The translations under genes were made by a program, and so were the position numbers. From Adiantum capillus-veneris (Eukaryota > Streptophyta > Polypodiopsida > Polypodiales > Pteridaceae), in the NCBI GenBank assembly GCA_014529385.2, contig CM043948.1, positions 77,176,291 through 77,240,290 of the forward strand: a stretch of DNA of 64,000 bases. The letters are read 5' to 3'. This document shows, in pieces, positions 54,501-63,249 of the stretch. Position 1 is the first letter of the stretch, and each line of letters opens with the position of its first letter. Under the pieces are notes generated by a model that was not told where the DNA came from, made no database searches, and saw only the letters and a program-made list of their open reading frames with translations.

Positions 54501-57500
54501 ATGTTTTGCTATTTTTGACCATTTTATGGCCATTTTTTGCCCAAAAATGCCCCTCTTTGTCCGTAAAATGCCCAAATGAGCTGGGAAAAAATCCCTAAAT
54601 TTGTGGAAAAATCCATTGGGCTCAAATTTCATGTTGAACCTCATTTTCCCACTTGGTAAGCACTTTGGACACGTCTTTTATGCCCGCGCATAAAACCTGC
54701 TATTTTTGGCCAACATCGCCCGCATTGAACTTTCTAGGCAAAACGAGCGTGCCACTTCGAAACACTTGACATTTGTACAGTCCTAGAGCAAATTAGGCAT
54801 GCTTTAATGTGTTAAAACATACGCGGTTCCACGTCCTCGGCCTCGCTTGCCCGGGAAGGTATGTACACGCCTGCAACCATGGCATCCGTTTTCGCATATA
54901 TCACACTATGTACATTGTAGCATTTGGTCCCACACAATAAAAATATAAAGAGTGAGGTAGGTATTTTTATTTTCACATTATGCACGTGCCACGGCACGAC
55001 ACCGTCCTATTGGGTGTAATCTTAAGCCGTGCCGCCAATTCGGATGAAATGAAGTTGGCCTTAGCCCTCCATCAAAGAAAATCAAGGCTTCTTGATCTTT
55101 CTCTTTGCCCCAAGCTCGCCAAAGTTCTGTACTTTCATCAATCATGCTTGGGTCAGTACCCATGCAATTTGGTACCAGTCCTGCTCTCATCTTGCCTTTT
55201 CTGCCATGTTCCTTTGCTGCTCTCGAACTCTCTGGCCTGTCTTCATTTTGTTCTTGCTGTGCCTTTTTGGGGCACTTTGCGGAGACGTACCCATGTTTCC
55301 CGCAACCAAAACACTTCCCTTCTTTGTTGTAATGGGCCCTCTCTCGGAGAGTGAGCCGGGGTTGTGTATCCTTATCTTTCTTACTCTTTCCCTTTCTACT
55401 TTTATTGTTAGAGGTTTGTTGGGTTCTCTGAGTCAAGATCTCATCAGTGGGGTAAGTCAAATTTCTCGAATGTATCGCAAAACCCCGTTTGTTGTTTGCT
55501 AGAGCGACTAGATAGATTTTATGTGGGTGCTGCAACATCTCATGGTGGGATAGTTACAATTTGGCATGGCACAGTGCTCTTTGATCATGCCCGAGTTTCT
55601 TTGCATTTGAGATTTGAGACTTCCTCTCTGCCTAGACGAGGATCACTCATACTTGACTTGGTGTTAGAGGATGCTTCATTGTCTCAGTTGATTTAGGATG
55701 TTTGGTGTTATAGGCTTGGACACTCCAAGCGAGAAATTAATAGCAACACATGAACGAAAACTGCAAAATAACTAAACATGAATAGAGAAAGAGAGAAGAA
55801 GAGTCGACACGGCATGGCTGATTCCGAGCCAAGACGCACTGGCCCCAAAGATTGACACCCCTTTCGGTATTTCTTTATTATTGCTTTGCAAAGGTTCAAC
55901 TCTCGAGGGTCCTCTTCTCCGAGATTTTGCATCCAGATGCCAGCACAATTTACAGAAATCAGCCCCAATTGTCAAGCTTTTGAATTTTAGGTTTTAGGCT
56001 CCTCGGCCAGTGCTCCATAAGTTGGTAGGGGTTAGGGATTTTAATCCCTAACCCCTCAAGCCCCTCGGCCCATCTTTTGGGTTCAATTCCTCTTGTCCTC
56101 TTGGCTAGTTCTTTCGAGTTGGGCACGCCACATCGTCACTTTGTGAAGAATTGTAATTGCCCTCAATTACACCTGCAAAACAGAATCCAACACTTTTACA
56201 AAGACATTAGTCAGTGATCAATCACATTTTTGTCAAGGTCCTCAAATACAAATCATGATCATTGTAACCTATTTAGCAATCACATCTAGACCGCGGTGAT
56301 CTTTTCACGGATGTCTTGATCTACTAAATCTTGTTACTATCAGATTCATATCCTTTCTTTTCACATTTCAAGCAAACCATGCCCCTGACCATTCCACAAG
56401 ACAATACATTCACAAAGCATGCAGTTCACAAAATCACACAACTGTACATTGTGTTTCAATCTTTCAATCTAGCCATCTCATTGCGTCCAAAACTCTTGAT
56501 GCACCTAGATTACGGTGTACCCATCTCATCCTTTTGGAACTCTTGATGCACTCACAACAGTATCCAGTCATCTCATCCAGATAGAAACCTTGACGCATTA
56601 GAATCAGTTCTCATTCACTTAGTTATCACATCCAGATCTCGTTGATCTCTAACAGATGTCTAGATGCACCAAGTTCAAATCATTCATTAGACAAAATGTT
56701 GCAGACATTTCATCTTTCTCTACATGTCTCTAACAATGCACACATCCGGGGCTGATTTGATGCACCAATGGAATCCAGCTCATTGTGGGTTGTGGATGGC
56801 CACCAAGGGGTAGATTTGGAGCTGATTTTCACACCCAATGTGAGGATTCAAGGGCTGAATGTTGGATGCGAAAACGCAGACCTGAGACACCGAAAACGCA
56901 GAAAGTCTCGCGTTAACAGAGACTGAAGATGATGTGGCTGATGCAGCAATAAATGGATAGCAGGTGGAGCTTACAACTCAAGTGATGGGGGGCTATAGGG
57001 AAGAGAGTGATGGGCTGCCAGAGATGTGCTGGAAGCTGCGAAACTGGAAACGCTAAGCTGATTTTCCGGCTCCACAACAGAGGGTGATCCCACTCTCAAA
57101 ACATTAGAGAGAGACAGAGGGAGATCCACTTGCATAGTCCTGGTCGTTCTTCTTGTGCACTTTTCTGGTGTATGAGGAGAGCGGCCGGGAGTGCCCTACC
57201 CGACTCCTAAAAAAAAAAAAAACAGAGGGAGGTCCACTTGCAGAAACGCTGGCAAGATGGAGAGAGAGGATTTGCAAAACGCTAGGGGGTGCTGGGCTTG
57301 CAGAGGGCGCACAAAACTTTTGAGTGCTAAGCTGAGTTTCTGTGTCTTTATATACCGCTAAGGGTGGCCTTTTGTATTTCCCAAGTCCTTGGTCGGGCAA
57401 TGACTTTGACATGACTTATAAATAAATCATGTAAAAGTCGCTTAAATTGCAAAGAAACCAACTCTATCTCGATGCATTCATTGCGACATCTGTATGTCTT

Positions 57501-60155
57501 CAAACTTCACTTTTCATAGTGCTCAATCATGCACCTTCACTCGAGACAAGCTAAAAGTTGCAATTCGCTAACAACAATTGCTAAGATTGGTCAATAGAGA
57601 GAAGTGAAAGTGGACATAGTGATATCCATTTTCAAAAGGAGGCAATATGATGATTTGCATTGGTACTCTCTTATATAGACTTCAAAGAGACTCCACTTGG
57701 AAGCTAGAAGGAAGGCTAAGCAAGCCTCAAGGGAAAGTTGACTGTTTTGGTGCGTGGTAAAAATCGTCATGAAATCTATGCGCTTGAACAGTCCCATGCT
57801 GGCACACCGCCCCATTCTGGGAACGCGTTCTCAGTATCAAACCTAGTAGATGTAATGTGTGCACGTCCCTGACGTCCCAATCATTTTTACTCGGCCAGAA
57901 TGGTGTTCCGGTGTTCCAGAATGTGCATTTCTTGCTGGTATGAGTTACAGAGCTATTTCTGCATGTGCATTTAGAGTTCAAGGTCTTCAACTATTAAGCA
58001 TAGTTTCTTTCATACTAGTGTGGTACATTTTGTGTACTTTCGTACACGTATGGTCTGCGTGTTAAAAACTGTCAGGAAATCTGTCTGTTTGGACAGCCCT
58101 ATGTTGGTGCCCCGCCCCATTCTGGAAGAGTATGGTACGTTTAGCATACTTTTGCACTCGTATGGTATTTAGTATTTACCGATACTTGAACCGGCTGTCC
58201 CAGAGCCCCTAATTGCAAAAGGTGATGTGCCCTTCCTGAGGTCAAAACCTTGAAGCTGTTAAGAGAGCGATTTTTTTTTTTCCCCCATACAAATGATTTA
58301 AGTCAAACTCTGAAGTGCTGTAATGATTCTTTAATCCTTTGTCTGTGTGCTAGCTTATCTTTTTGTATCTTCATAGTTGCTCTTTGCTAACACAATCCAT
58401 GGCTCTACAGGGCTATAGAGACGATGAGGGCTTGTGTCTAGAGAGTGACACGGATGAGGAGTTACTTATTTACTTGCCGTTTACTCAAGTAATAAAGCTT
58501 CATACCATTGTTATAATGGGACCACCAGATGAAGGTGAGCCTTTTTGTTTTTCATCATTTTAGTGAGTGTTTTGAAAGCTTGCTCTTGAGTGCGTGTTAG
58601 AATTTAAAACACCAGGGCACATGACTTTGTTCAAACAGGGTCCTAAAACTTGGTAGTTTTAGTAGAGCGTACATTTATTTGTCTCGAAGGCTTGTGCTTC
58701 ATCTGTCTTAAAATCTAAGAAACAGCTTCAGCTTGTGTGTAGAAGGTCTCACTTTGTGGAGAAAGCAGTTGTTTTTGCTTGGAAGGTCACACTAAATAAA
58801 CCCTTTTACCAGTTGGGATTCAGATATAAGGCACCTTCAAGCATAGAAGTGTATTAAGCTGTACTAAATTACTTTCATGATACTTTCATTTTGGACTCTT
58901 TTCTTCATAAGCTCTTTTTTTTAATAATAGTTTGCTATTGTGAATAGGTGATACTACACAGTCTTCTACTCCATTTGTCATAAATTTTGATTGACATAAT
59001 TTCAGGGCCAAAAACTGTGAAGCTTTTTGCAAATCGTGAGAGTATGGGTTTCAGGTATGCCGAGGCCTGCTTTCCAGATTCACCCACCTTTTTAAGTACT
59101 CATTTTTTGTTGGCTTTTGACAGTAATGTATCCGAGTTTCCCCCAAGTGATGTGGTTACCTTGTCTCCTGAGAATCTGCAGGTAATCTGTTTCTATTTCT
59201 TGTCTATTGCTTCTTTTGCAATCTTTACTAAACTTAACAGCAGTGCCCTTCTGTTGCACAGATTTTCCAGCATGGCTTTGTTGAAAAAAATGTCGCTTCA
59301 CACATTGCCTTAGATTTTCTGATTGGTTACTTTGTTTGATGCTCAGGGTAAACCGGTCCCATTGAAGTTTGTCAAGTTCCAGAACGTCCGCAGGTTAGCA
59401 GTCTGCTTTGGTGCATTGAATTAGCTAATTCAGTACATGAGTATACTTTTAATTGCACCTGGGTTTGATGTAATAAGCAGTCTGACAATATTCATTGAGG
59501 ACAATCAAGGATCTACAGATGTGACAAAAGTCAGCAAATTTGCATTTTACGGATCTACGTAAGTTTGGCCTTTTACTGCTTTTTGTGGGTAGAGAGAATT
59601 GTGGGTTTGAAGATCTTCTCCAATCTTTGCTTGCCACCAGCGCTTCATGGCCCTGCCTTTGCATTTCCACAGCTTAGTCTAAGTGCTGCCTTACACTTTA
59701 GTTATGAATTGGCTTTCTTTTTCGTTTTTTTCCGTTAACCATCAGCACAGGGAATGTAGTATGGCAAAACTTATGCATATTCATGCATATTCATGTATTT
59801 ACAACTGCACATTGCTGCACATTACACTCTCGATGGGCAACTGTGGGAACAACCTCCCGGATGGGGAAGTAGGATACACCCATCGAGAATGCAGCCCGTG
59901 AGCCTCGAACCCTCAACCTTGGGTCACTAAGGCCTTACCGAGCTACGTGTCTCGAGTGAATTGGCAATTTTTCTTATCTGGTATCAGCTACCTTCTTTTA
60001 CTAGGGGGATCAAGTGAACTGAAGCTTGTGTTTAAGCATTTTCATTTTAAATATCTTGCTGCTGTGATTGGTTGGCTTGATGTTTGATTTCTTTTTTCAG
60101 GGTTGAGACGACCAACATGAAGGAGCTAAAGAAGATCAACCCAGAAGAACAATGA
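39040..60155 (+). CDS. PITH domain-containing protein, 8 exons, 175 aa
   Basis: Exons: 39040-39069, 39177-39263, 58411-58534, 59006-59054, 59124-59181, 59347-59393, 59481-59558, 60101-60155 (stop TGA). All introns are GT-AG and the exon lengths sum to 528 nt (176 codons with stop). The protein has the whole PITH domain: [123 protein letters not shown] is named from the proteasome-interacting thioredoxin TXNL1; plants have thioredoxin-less versions of about 175 residues (Arabidopsis At3g04780 type), which this matches in length. Cytosolic or nuclear location is expected. Intron 2 is 19,147 bp and filled with retroelements; the others are 89-542 bp. The gene itself looks intact. Confidence 0.95.
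39494..39562. repeat. (GA)n microsatellite in intron 2
   Basis: About 34 GA units, 230 bp into intron 2 of the PITH gene. Confidence 0.95.
39700..40145 (+). pseudogene. Zinc-knuckle protein relic
   Basis: The plus-strand frame at 40090-40145 reads [16 protein letters not shown], a retroelement-type zinc knuckle whose first Cys is replaced. Upstream frames are broken and no domain is recognised. It ends exactly at the LTR starting at 40146, so the LTR inserted into it or replaced its 3' part. Confidence 0.4.
40146..41058 (-). repeat. LTR copy 6 of the intron LTR family
   Basis: On the minus strand it starts TGTCAATGG near 41058, has TCACGTGCACACCTGACCC, a TGTGGACAAGCTA block, AACGC-rich middle (GAAAAACG, AAACGCC) and ends TTTCACTGCACATTACA at 40146. 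This is the layout of the other copies at 42848, 45311, 47766, 48596 and 53588. It is strongly diverged. Confidence 0.65.
41059..41589. other. Low-complexity CCCACC stretch, no gene
   Basis: 41390-41470 is rich in CACCC words and generates proline-rich frames on the plus strand and glycine-rich ones on the other. I call no gene. Confidence 0.5.
41590..42330. repeat. Dispersed LTR-like repeat, copy 1
   Basis: Matches 55800-56330 in blocks: GGCCCCAAAGATTG, CCCCTTTCGGTATTTCTT, AATTGTAATTGCCCT..AATTACACCTGCAAAACAGA (diverged here) and the GATCATGA/AATC block. It lies left of the chromodomain fragment and so is placed like the 3' LTR of a minus-strand chromovirus whose 5' LTR would be the copy at 55700. 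Confidence 0.55.
42713..42847 (-). pseudogene. Gypsy chromodomain fragment
   Basis: Minus-strand reading [24 protein letters not shown], followed by ILELYLEAF and stop, is the C-terminal chromodomain of chromovirus pol (LVKWKGYP..EATWE). Chromodomains direct integration to heterochromatin. The fragment ends at 42848 where LTR copy 1 begins, so that element inserted into the chromodomain. Confidence 0.75.
42848..43978 (+). repeat. LTR copy 1 with primer-binding site
   Basis: TGTCACGTGACAC (42848) to GCACCGTACA (43965), 1,118 bp, followed by TGGTATCAAAGC (43967-43978), a primer site with one change. Contains AGTGATCTGGCACTTTTGTG, GCATGATCATCGGAATTCCC, a CAGATCAGCC..GGCG.. repeat-rich middle and a GTCGTCGTCG run. 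Confidence 0.88.
43979..45310 (+). pseudogene. Gag-like protein and Asp/His-rich repeat frame
   Basis: After a leader with an internal minisatellite of AAGAACCCAAGA-like words (44330-44500), a frame starts at 44510 with [11 protein letters not shown], a typical gypsy gag start, then a long Glu/Arg/Lys coiled-coil ([21 protein letters not shown]) and ends at 44893. A second frame at about 44880-45300 is an irregular repeat of Asp, His, Leu and Lys ([12 protein letters not shown] type), ending in an acidic Ser region. Most of gag, protease and pol are absent. Next to it lies LTR copy 2, so this is a short non-autonomous element. Confidence 0.6.
45311..46252 (+). repeat. LTR copy 2, truncated
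   Basis: Differs from copy 1 by small changes and by an expanded GTCGTCATCGTC run (46086-46130). It is cut at 46252, where minus-strand gypsy pol begins. Confidence 0.85.
46253..47822 (-). pseudogene. Chromovirus-type gypsy RT-RNase H
   Basis: 47822-47427 encodes the RT N-terminus ([27 protein letters not shown], split, then [17 protein letters not shown]). 47509-46982 gives [35 protein letters not shown] and FFEDIIVFS: the box is FEDI where FxDDI/YxDDI is usual, so the first Asp is Glu. 46960-46328 is RNase H ([19 protein letters not shown], then [10 protein letters not shown]). Frameshifts break RT and RNase H. The N-terminal part is joined directly to LTR copy 3 at 47766, a deletion removing gag and protease. 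Confidence 0.85.
47766..48595 (-). repeat. LTR copy 3, truncated
   Basis: Minus-strand copy of the same LTR family. Its end AACATTCACTTCC..CACCTTACA (47766) is joined straight to RT sequence. Its upstream part is cut at 48595/48596 where LTR copy 4 begins. A segment similar to the missing part is present at 53230-53588. Confidence 0.7.
48596..49811 (+). repeat. LTR copy 4 with primer-binding site
   Basis: TGTCACGTGCACATCTAACCC (48596) to GCACCTTACA (49798), followed by TGGTATCAGAGC (49800-49811), a perfect initiator-tRNA primer site. Same internal layout as copy 1, including the CAGATC/CAGCC-rich middle and a GTCGTCGTC run (49385-49420). Confidence 0.88.
49812..50296 (+). other. Leader of the LTR copy 4 element
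   Basis: Matches the leader at 44000-44560: GAGCGCAAGGCCGCCAAGGG, GGTAGAACTCGGGTGAAGAG-type block, AAGAACCCAAGA repeats and GGTCATCAC..GCGGAAT. It stops at about 50296, where the minus-strand element's 3' LTR fragment starts; no gag frame survives. Confidence 0.65.
50297..50390 (-). repeat. 3' LTR fragment and polypurine tract
   Basis: Read on the minus strand: AAAAAGGAGGGAA, a good polypurine tract, then TGTCACTGTGCACATCTAACCC, the start of the same LTR family, and about 80 bp more before the sequence changes. It is the 3' end of the gag-protease element. Confidence 0.7.
50391..51438 (-). pseudogene. 3' frames of the gag-protease element
   Basis: 51442-51113 starts [15 protein letters not shown] and has an Asp/Asn-rich segment ([21 protein letters not shown]) like the one at 44890-45180; 51128-50829 and 50789-50391 are short frames with no recognised domain. 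The Asp-rich part is thus shared by two elements of the family and is a real family component. Confidence 0.45.
51439..52503 (-). pseudogene. Gag C-terminus, zinc knuckle and degenerate protease
   Basis: 354 open codons. A retrotransposon gag helix region ([11 protein letters not shown]), a Ser/Asn/Lys linker with a tandem 17-residue repeat ([10 protein letters not shown] twice), a CCHC knuckle ([14 protein letters not shown]), then a retropepsin-like domain: [27 protein letters not shown], where the family has LxDSGATHxFIS. The catalytic DSG is DPS here. It ends with [19 protein letters not shown] (family ILGMDWL..xxxIDW). The enzyme should be inactive, although the frame is open. Confidence 0.82.
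52525..53050 (-). pseudogene. Gag N-terminal domain
   Basis: Open frame from about 53045 with a Glu/Arg/Lys coiled-coil ([15 protein letters not shown]), then the gag core: [50 protein letters not shown] and [15 protein letters not shown]. Its first 25 codons come from LTR copy 5 sequence, so the gag start has been replaced by a recombination with the LTR. A stop at 52525 separates it from the zinc knuckle frame. Confidence 0.82.
53050..53588 (-). repeat. LTR copy 5, truncated
   Basis: On the minus strand, TGTCACATGCACATCTAACCC (53588) through GCATGATCATCAGCATT and AAAAATGGGGAA-like blocks to about 53050, where it joins gag. Its beginning is well conserved with copies 1 and 4. Confidence 0.8.
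53589..55538 (-). pseudogene. Gypsy gag/protease split by an insertion
   Basis: 55538-54978 encodes the gag end, a zinc knuckle ([17 protein letters not shown]) and the beginning of a retropepsin ([14 protein letters not shown]; family ALIDSGA..xFI). 53991-53554 continues the same domain: [30 protein letters not shown] (ILG.xW) and a Lys-rich end. Between them lies a 970-bp insertion (54005-54975). The protease would again be inactive, with DGG for DSG. Confidence 0.75.
54005..54975. mobile_element. Insertion in gypsy protease (dispersed repeat copy 2)
   Basis: Interrupts the protease of the surrounding gypsy gene. It shares 54240-54640 with 35650-36040. Probable target duplication of a CTGTG/CGGTG-like word at the two edges. 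No coding sequence. A solo LTR is plausible but its ends are not certain. Confidence 0.6.
55490..55700 (+). pseudogene. LINE endonuclease C-terminal fragment
   Basis: The plus-strand frame reads [14 protein letters not shown], then [22 protein letters not shown], resembling the conserved end of LINE apurinic endonucleases (DRFY...LSDHAPVSL). Nothing else of the LINE is visible nearby. Confidence 0.6.
55710..56330. repeat. Dispersed LTR-like repeat, copy 2
   Basis: Matches 41590-42330 in the same blocks, in the same orientation. It lies beyond the gag end of the gypsy gene at 53589-55538 and would fit as the 5' LTR of that element (minus strand), with 41590-42330 as the 3' one. Confidence 0.55.
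56331..58410. other. Rest of intron 2, no gene recognised
   Basis: 56750-57400 has AAACGCAGA-like words and AACGCT of the kind found in the intron LTR family. 57720-58150 holds two diverged copies of a block (TGAAATCTATG/GGAAATCTGTC, GCTGGCACACCGCCCCATTCTGG/GTTGGTGCCCCGCCCCATTCTGG). The branch-point and polypyrimidine part of intron 2 ends at 58410. Confidence 0.4.
59826..59957 (-). mobile_element. tRNA-derived SINE in intron 7
   Basis: Read on the minus strand: TAGCTCGGTAAGG (59945-59933) matches a Pol III A box, and GGTTCGAGGCTC (59911-59900) a B box, 33 nt apart from start to start, as in a tRNA gene. The flanking body carries an inverted pair CTCTCGATGGG / CCCATCGAGAA (59827-59889). It lies between exons 7 and 8 of the PITH gene, inserted antisense. 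Confidence 0.72.
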
Positions 60156-60454
60156 GTTGTTGGCTGGGTTTTTCATCTCAAGACTTGCTCGACTAGCTGG
60201 GCCTTGTCCAATAACTACTGTTTGGAATGATGTAGATTGGACTTGCAGGAATGTTACTATCACATTTATGTAGTTAGTGGTACATTATTTAAATGTAAAG
60301 ATGAGAACCTTTAAGGGCTTCCTTCTCCATAATTTGTGGAGAGGAGTCACAAATTGAATTTTTTGTTGAGCGGCATTTAATCCACTGGTGTAAATCATGT
60401 TCGTGTATGTACGTTTGCATGTGTTAGTGATAATAGGGGTGTGTGTGTGCGTGC

Positions 60455-60494
<40 letters not shown>

Positions 60495-61290
60495 AATCTA
60501 GCAAGAAAAGCCAAAGCCCTCTTGTAAGAAAACCTCATATCTTATGATACATTGGGCACTGGCGTATGTAATGCTTTCTTCTTTGGCTCTAAGTCGCATA
60601 GGTTGCATAAGCTCTGCTTTGGAGGGAATGAAACATATCTACCAGTCTCTATCTGAAGAAGAGGGGTGAAATGTGCTATGACGCAATGGAGTCTGTATGA
60701 GGTGTGTGAATCCATGTATTTTGGCTTCACAATAAATGAATTTTGAGCAATGTGAAGAAAATAATCTTTGTAAAAGCCATTTTTCTTCTCAACTTCCAAG
60801 AACGAGCCACCCATGCCCTCTAGTACTCTCACGGTCCTCTTAAGGAAATCTTGTTGATCTCTAGATGTGTGATTGTGAGGGAAGGTGGATCATTGAAGTA
60901 CTAAAAGGGTGGCAATTTGTACATTGTAAAGCCTTGCAAGTGAAACCAAGCTAACATCTATGCAAACCATCATGTAGAGTCTGCCGTGGCTAGTTGTAGC
61001 GATGACTCGAGGATTAGTCTAGCACAATGATGACTTGGAAGCTCCCTCAAGCCATGTGATAAGATATTGATGTAATAAGGACCTCAACCACAATCCATCT
61101 AGCTCCAATTTCTGCCTGACCATCTGACCAAAACCGAAGCATTGGTCTAGACTAGATCCCTAACTTTGTGTTCCCTAATGTGATATAACCAATGTATCAA
61201 GTATCCATAGCTTAGTGTGGGGCTCTTGAAATCATACTAATGACCACAACCTCCACAACGGGAGGATACACTTGTGTCCGTCTAGAAGCA
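60156..61290. other. PITH 3' UTR and downstream flank
   Basis: No coding feature. A (GT)n tract lies at 60439-60491. No clear AATAAA signal; ATTATTTAAATGTAAAG at about 60286 is a possible weak one. Confidence 0.4.
60439..60491. repeat. (GT)n microsatellite
   Basis: GT units with one GCGTGCCC interruption, downstream of the PITH gene. Confidence 0.95.
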
Positions 61291-61990
61291 ACCACCTCTC
61301 ATATAAACGAGGGCCCTAAAAATTAACTCCGAGATACATGTAGGAGTGTGCATATTCCTCATGATGAATAAATATTGTTGTTGGTGCCCTCACCTGTGTT
61401 GTTAAGATGTTAAATATCATTACCTTGGTCTTGCTAAGATTCTTAGCAAAATCTCTATCTTGTGCATAGCTCCTTAATGAACCCAAATGTCTTTGTAGGC
61501 CCTCTAGAAAGTCAACAATGAGAACAATATCATTATCATAGAGCAGCAAGGGTATTCAAGTGCCCAATCATTGCGCACGTCATTAGTATACAAACCAAAA
61601 AGAATTGGGAAGAGCAGAGATTCCTACATCTCTCTAGTAGTGAACTATCTTTGATAGGCCCTCTAGTCTAGTCTACCCGACACCTCAGAGTACCCTGATA
61701 TCCCACACCTTCTCATGGAGTGCCTTGAAACCTCTCACAATCTCACTAGGAACAACCAAATCATACAATCCATGTGTTGGTCTTGCTTTTCTATTGTATG
61801 AAAAGCTTTGCCAAATCTACAAAGTAGTGAGAAATTCATCGCGCAAGTGCTTGACACTCAATGATAGCTCAAAGTGTGAATATATTATCAACCGTAGAGA
61901 ATCCTCTCTTGAATGTAGCTTGTCGTGATGGGTATTCAATGAGAAAAACTATGATAGGCCACACATTCTGTAAGCTTTATGCTTTTGTGC
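61290..61990 (-). pseudogene. LINE reverse-transcriptase relic
   Basis: The minus strand reads SLLFPILFGLYTNDV near 61620-61580 (family PLSPLLFxLYIDD), then LLYDNDIVLIVDFLEGLQRHLG, the YADDxxL box with DND in place of ADD, and KNLSKTKVMIF, YLGVNF at 61330. Upstream there are traces of KRGFSTVDNIFTL (61910). Two frameshifts and stops are present. Non-LTR retrotransposon, inactive. Confidence 0.75.
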
Positions 61991-62690
61991 TTGAGCATAA
62001 GCTCAATCATTGAGAGCAAGGAGAGAGAGGCCAAGCCAATATGCCAATACCCCACTGAAAGACAACTTTACTTTGTATGCAAGTGTCCTCCAAGATTCGA
62101 AGATCATGAAGGTGTTGATTTCGAAGGTCAAAGTATGGAATACAACGCTATAAAGATGAACAAGGTGATGTTGAAGACTTAGGGCCAAAACCAAGAATAA
62201 CACAAACCCCCAAGAAGAACACAATAGAAGGAGACCAATTCTTATGAAAAAAACCATAGTGCACTCTTGGTTTGTTCTCATAGGGGTAGAAGATATTCTA
62301 CTTACTGCCTTTGAAGAGGAAAATATTTGAGTATGCTATACCACTATGAACGAGATGCACACTCTTTGTTGTAGCACCCGATTGCCCATTGCACCTGCAA
62401 CCTTGGTAGACTGGCCAATCCTCCCTATGTTTGTGAGTTGGACCATCTCCGATGGGGAGCTTCCTCATTGAGGCTTGTTTAGTTTGTTTTGACCTTATTC
62501 TTGTTGGAGAGATTGAGACTGCTAGAGAAAGACATAAAGAGTGTCACAACCATAGCTTGCTTTGGTGAGGACCATAGGACTACTAGAGGAGGTAAATTGA
62601 AATAATTTGTATCTCTTTCACAAAGTCATATTTTTTGTGTGAAATTCAATGATTTATAATTGTTGCAATAAGGAAAACACCCACAAATAA
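61991..62690. other. No gene recognised
   Basis: Short frames only. No repeats I can name. Confidence 0.4.
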
Positions 62691-62694
62691 TTCT

Positions 62695-62960
62695 TGGCTC
62701 ATTTTCTCACATTGAGATAATTTTTGGTGAGTGTTTGCAAGGGGAAACATATTCTTTGAGCACGCTTGTAAAGCTTGGTATCATCAGAATTATGATTTGG
62801 GCTCATTTCAACCTCCATTTTGACTACTAGTACGCTATATATATATATATATATATATAGGCTCATTTTCTAACCTTGAGATAATTTTTGGTGAGTGTTC
62901 GCAAGTTAACATATTCTTCGAGCACGCTTGTAGAGCTTGGTATCATCAAAATTATGATAC
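62695..62960. repeat. Direct repeat pair of about 100 bp with (TA)n
   Basis: GGCTCATTTTCT..TTGAGATAATTTTTGGTGAGTG..ACATATTCTT..GAGCACGCTTGTA..GCTTGGTATCATC occurs at about 62697-62797 and again at 62860-62960. (TA)12 lies at 62835-62859 between them. Confidence 0.85.
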
Positions 62961-63059
62961 AACACATGCATACAAAATTATGATACAATACATACGTACA
63001 TACATACTGGCTCAACTTAAAAAAAAACATTTCTTAAAAATTCCGTTGCCCCTCTTGTG

Positions 63060-63174
63060 ACTCCACCCCTCGTCCGTCAGACCTCACATGTCCTTGCCTT
63101 GATGGGACTCTCCTCTCCACACACACACACACAGAGTCATAGCTTCATGTGTGCGTTGCCTTGATGGGACTCTC

Positions 63175-63225
<51 letters not shown>

Positions 63226-63245
63226 CATAGCTTCATGTGTGCGTT
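63060..63245. repeat. Duplicated block with (CA)n
   Basis: CTTGATGGGACTCTCCTC, then (CA)n, then AGAGTCATAGCTTCATGTGTGCGTTGC, twice (63098-63160 and 63161-63247). The second CA tract has expanded (63180-63221). Confidence 0.9.
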
Positions 63246-63249
63246 GCAT

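Noticed and set aside
62003-62281. Hydrophobic 92-codon minus-strand frame
   Set aside because: No start context, no homologous feature known to me, and composition explains it.
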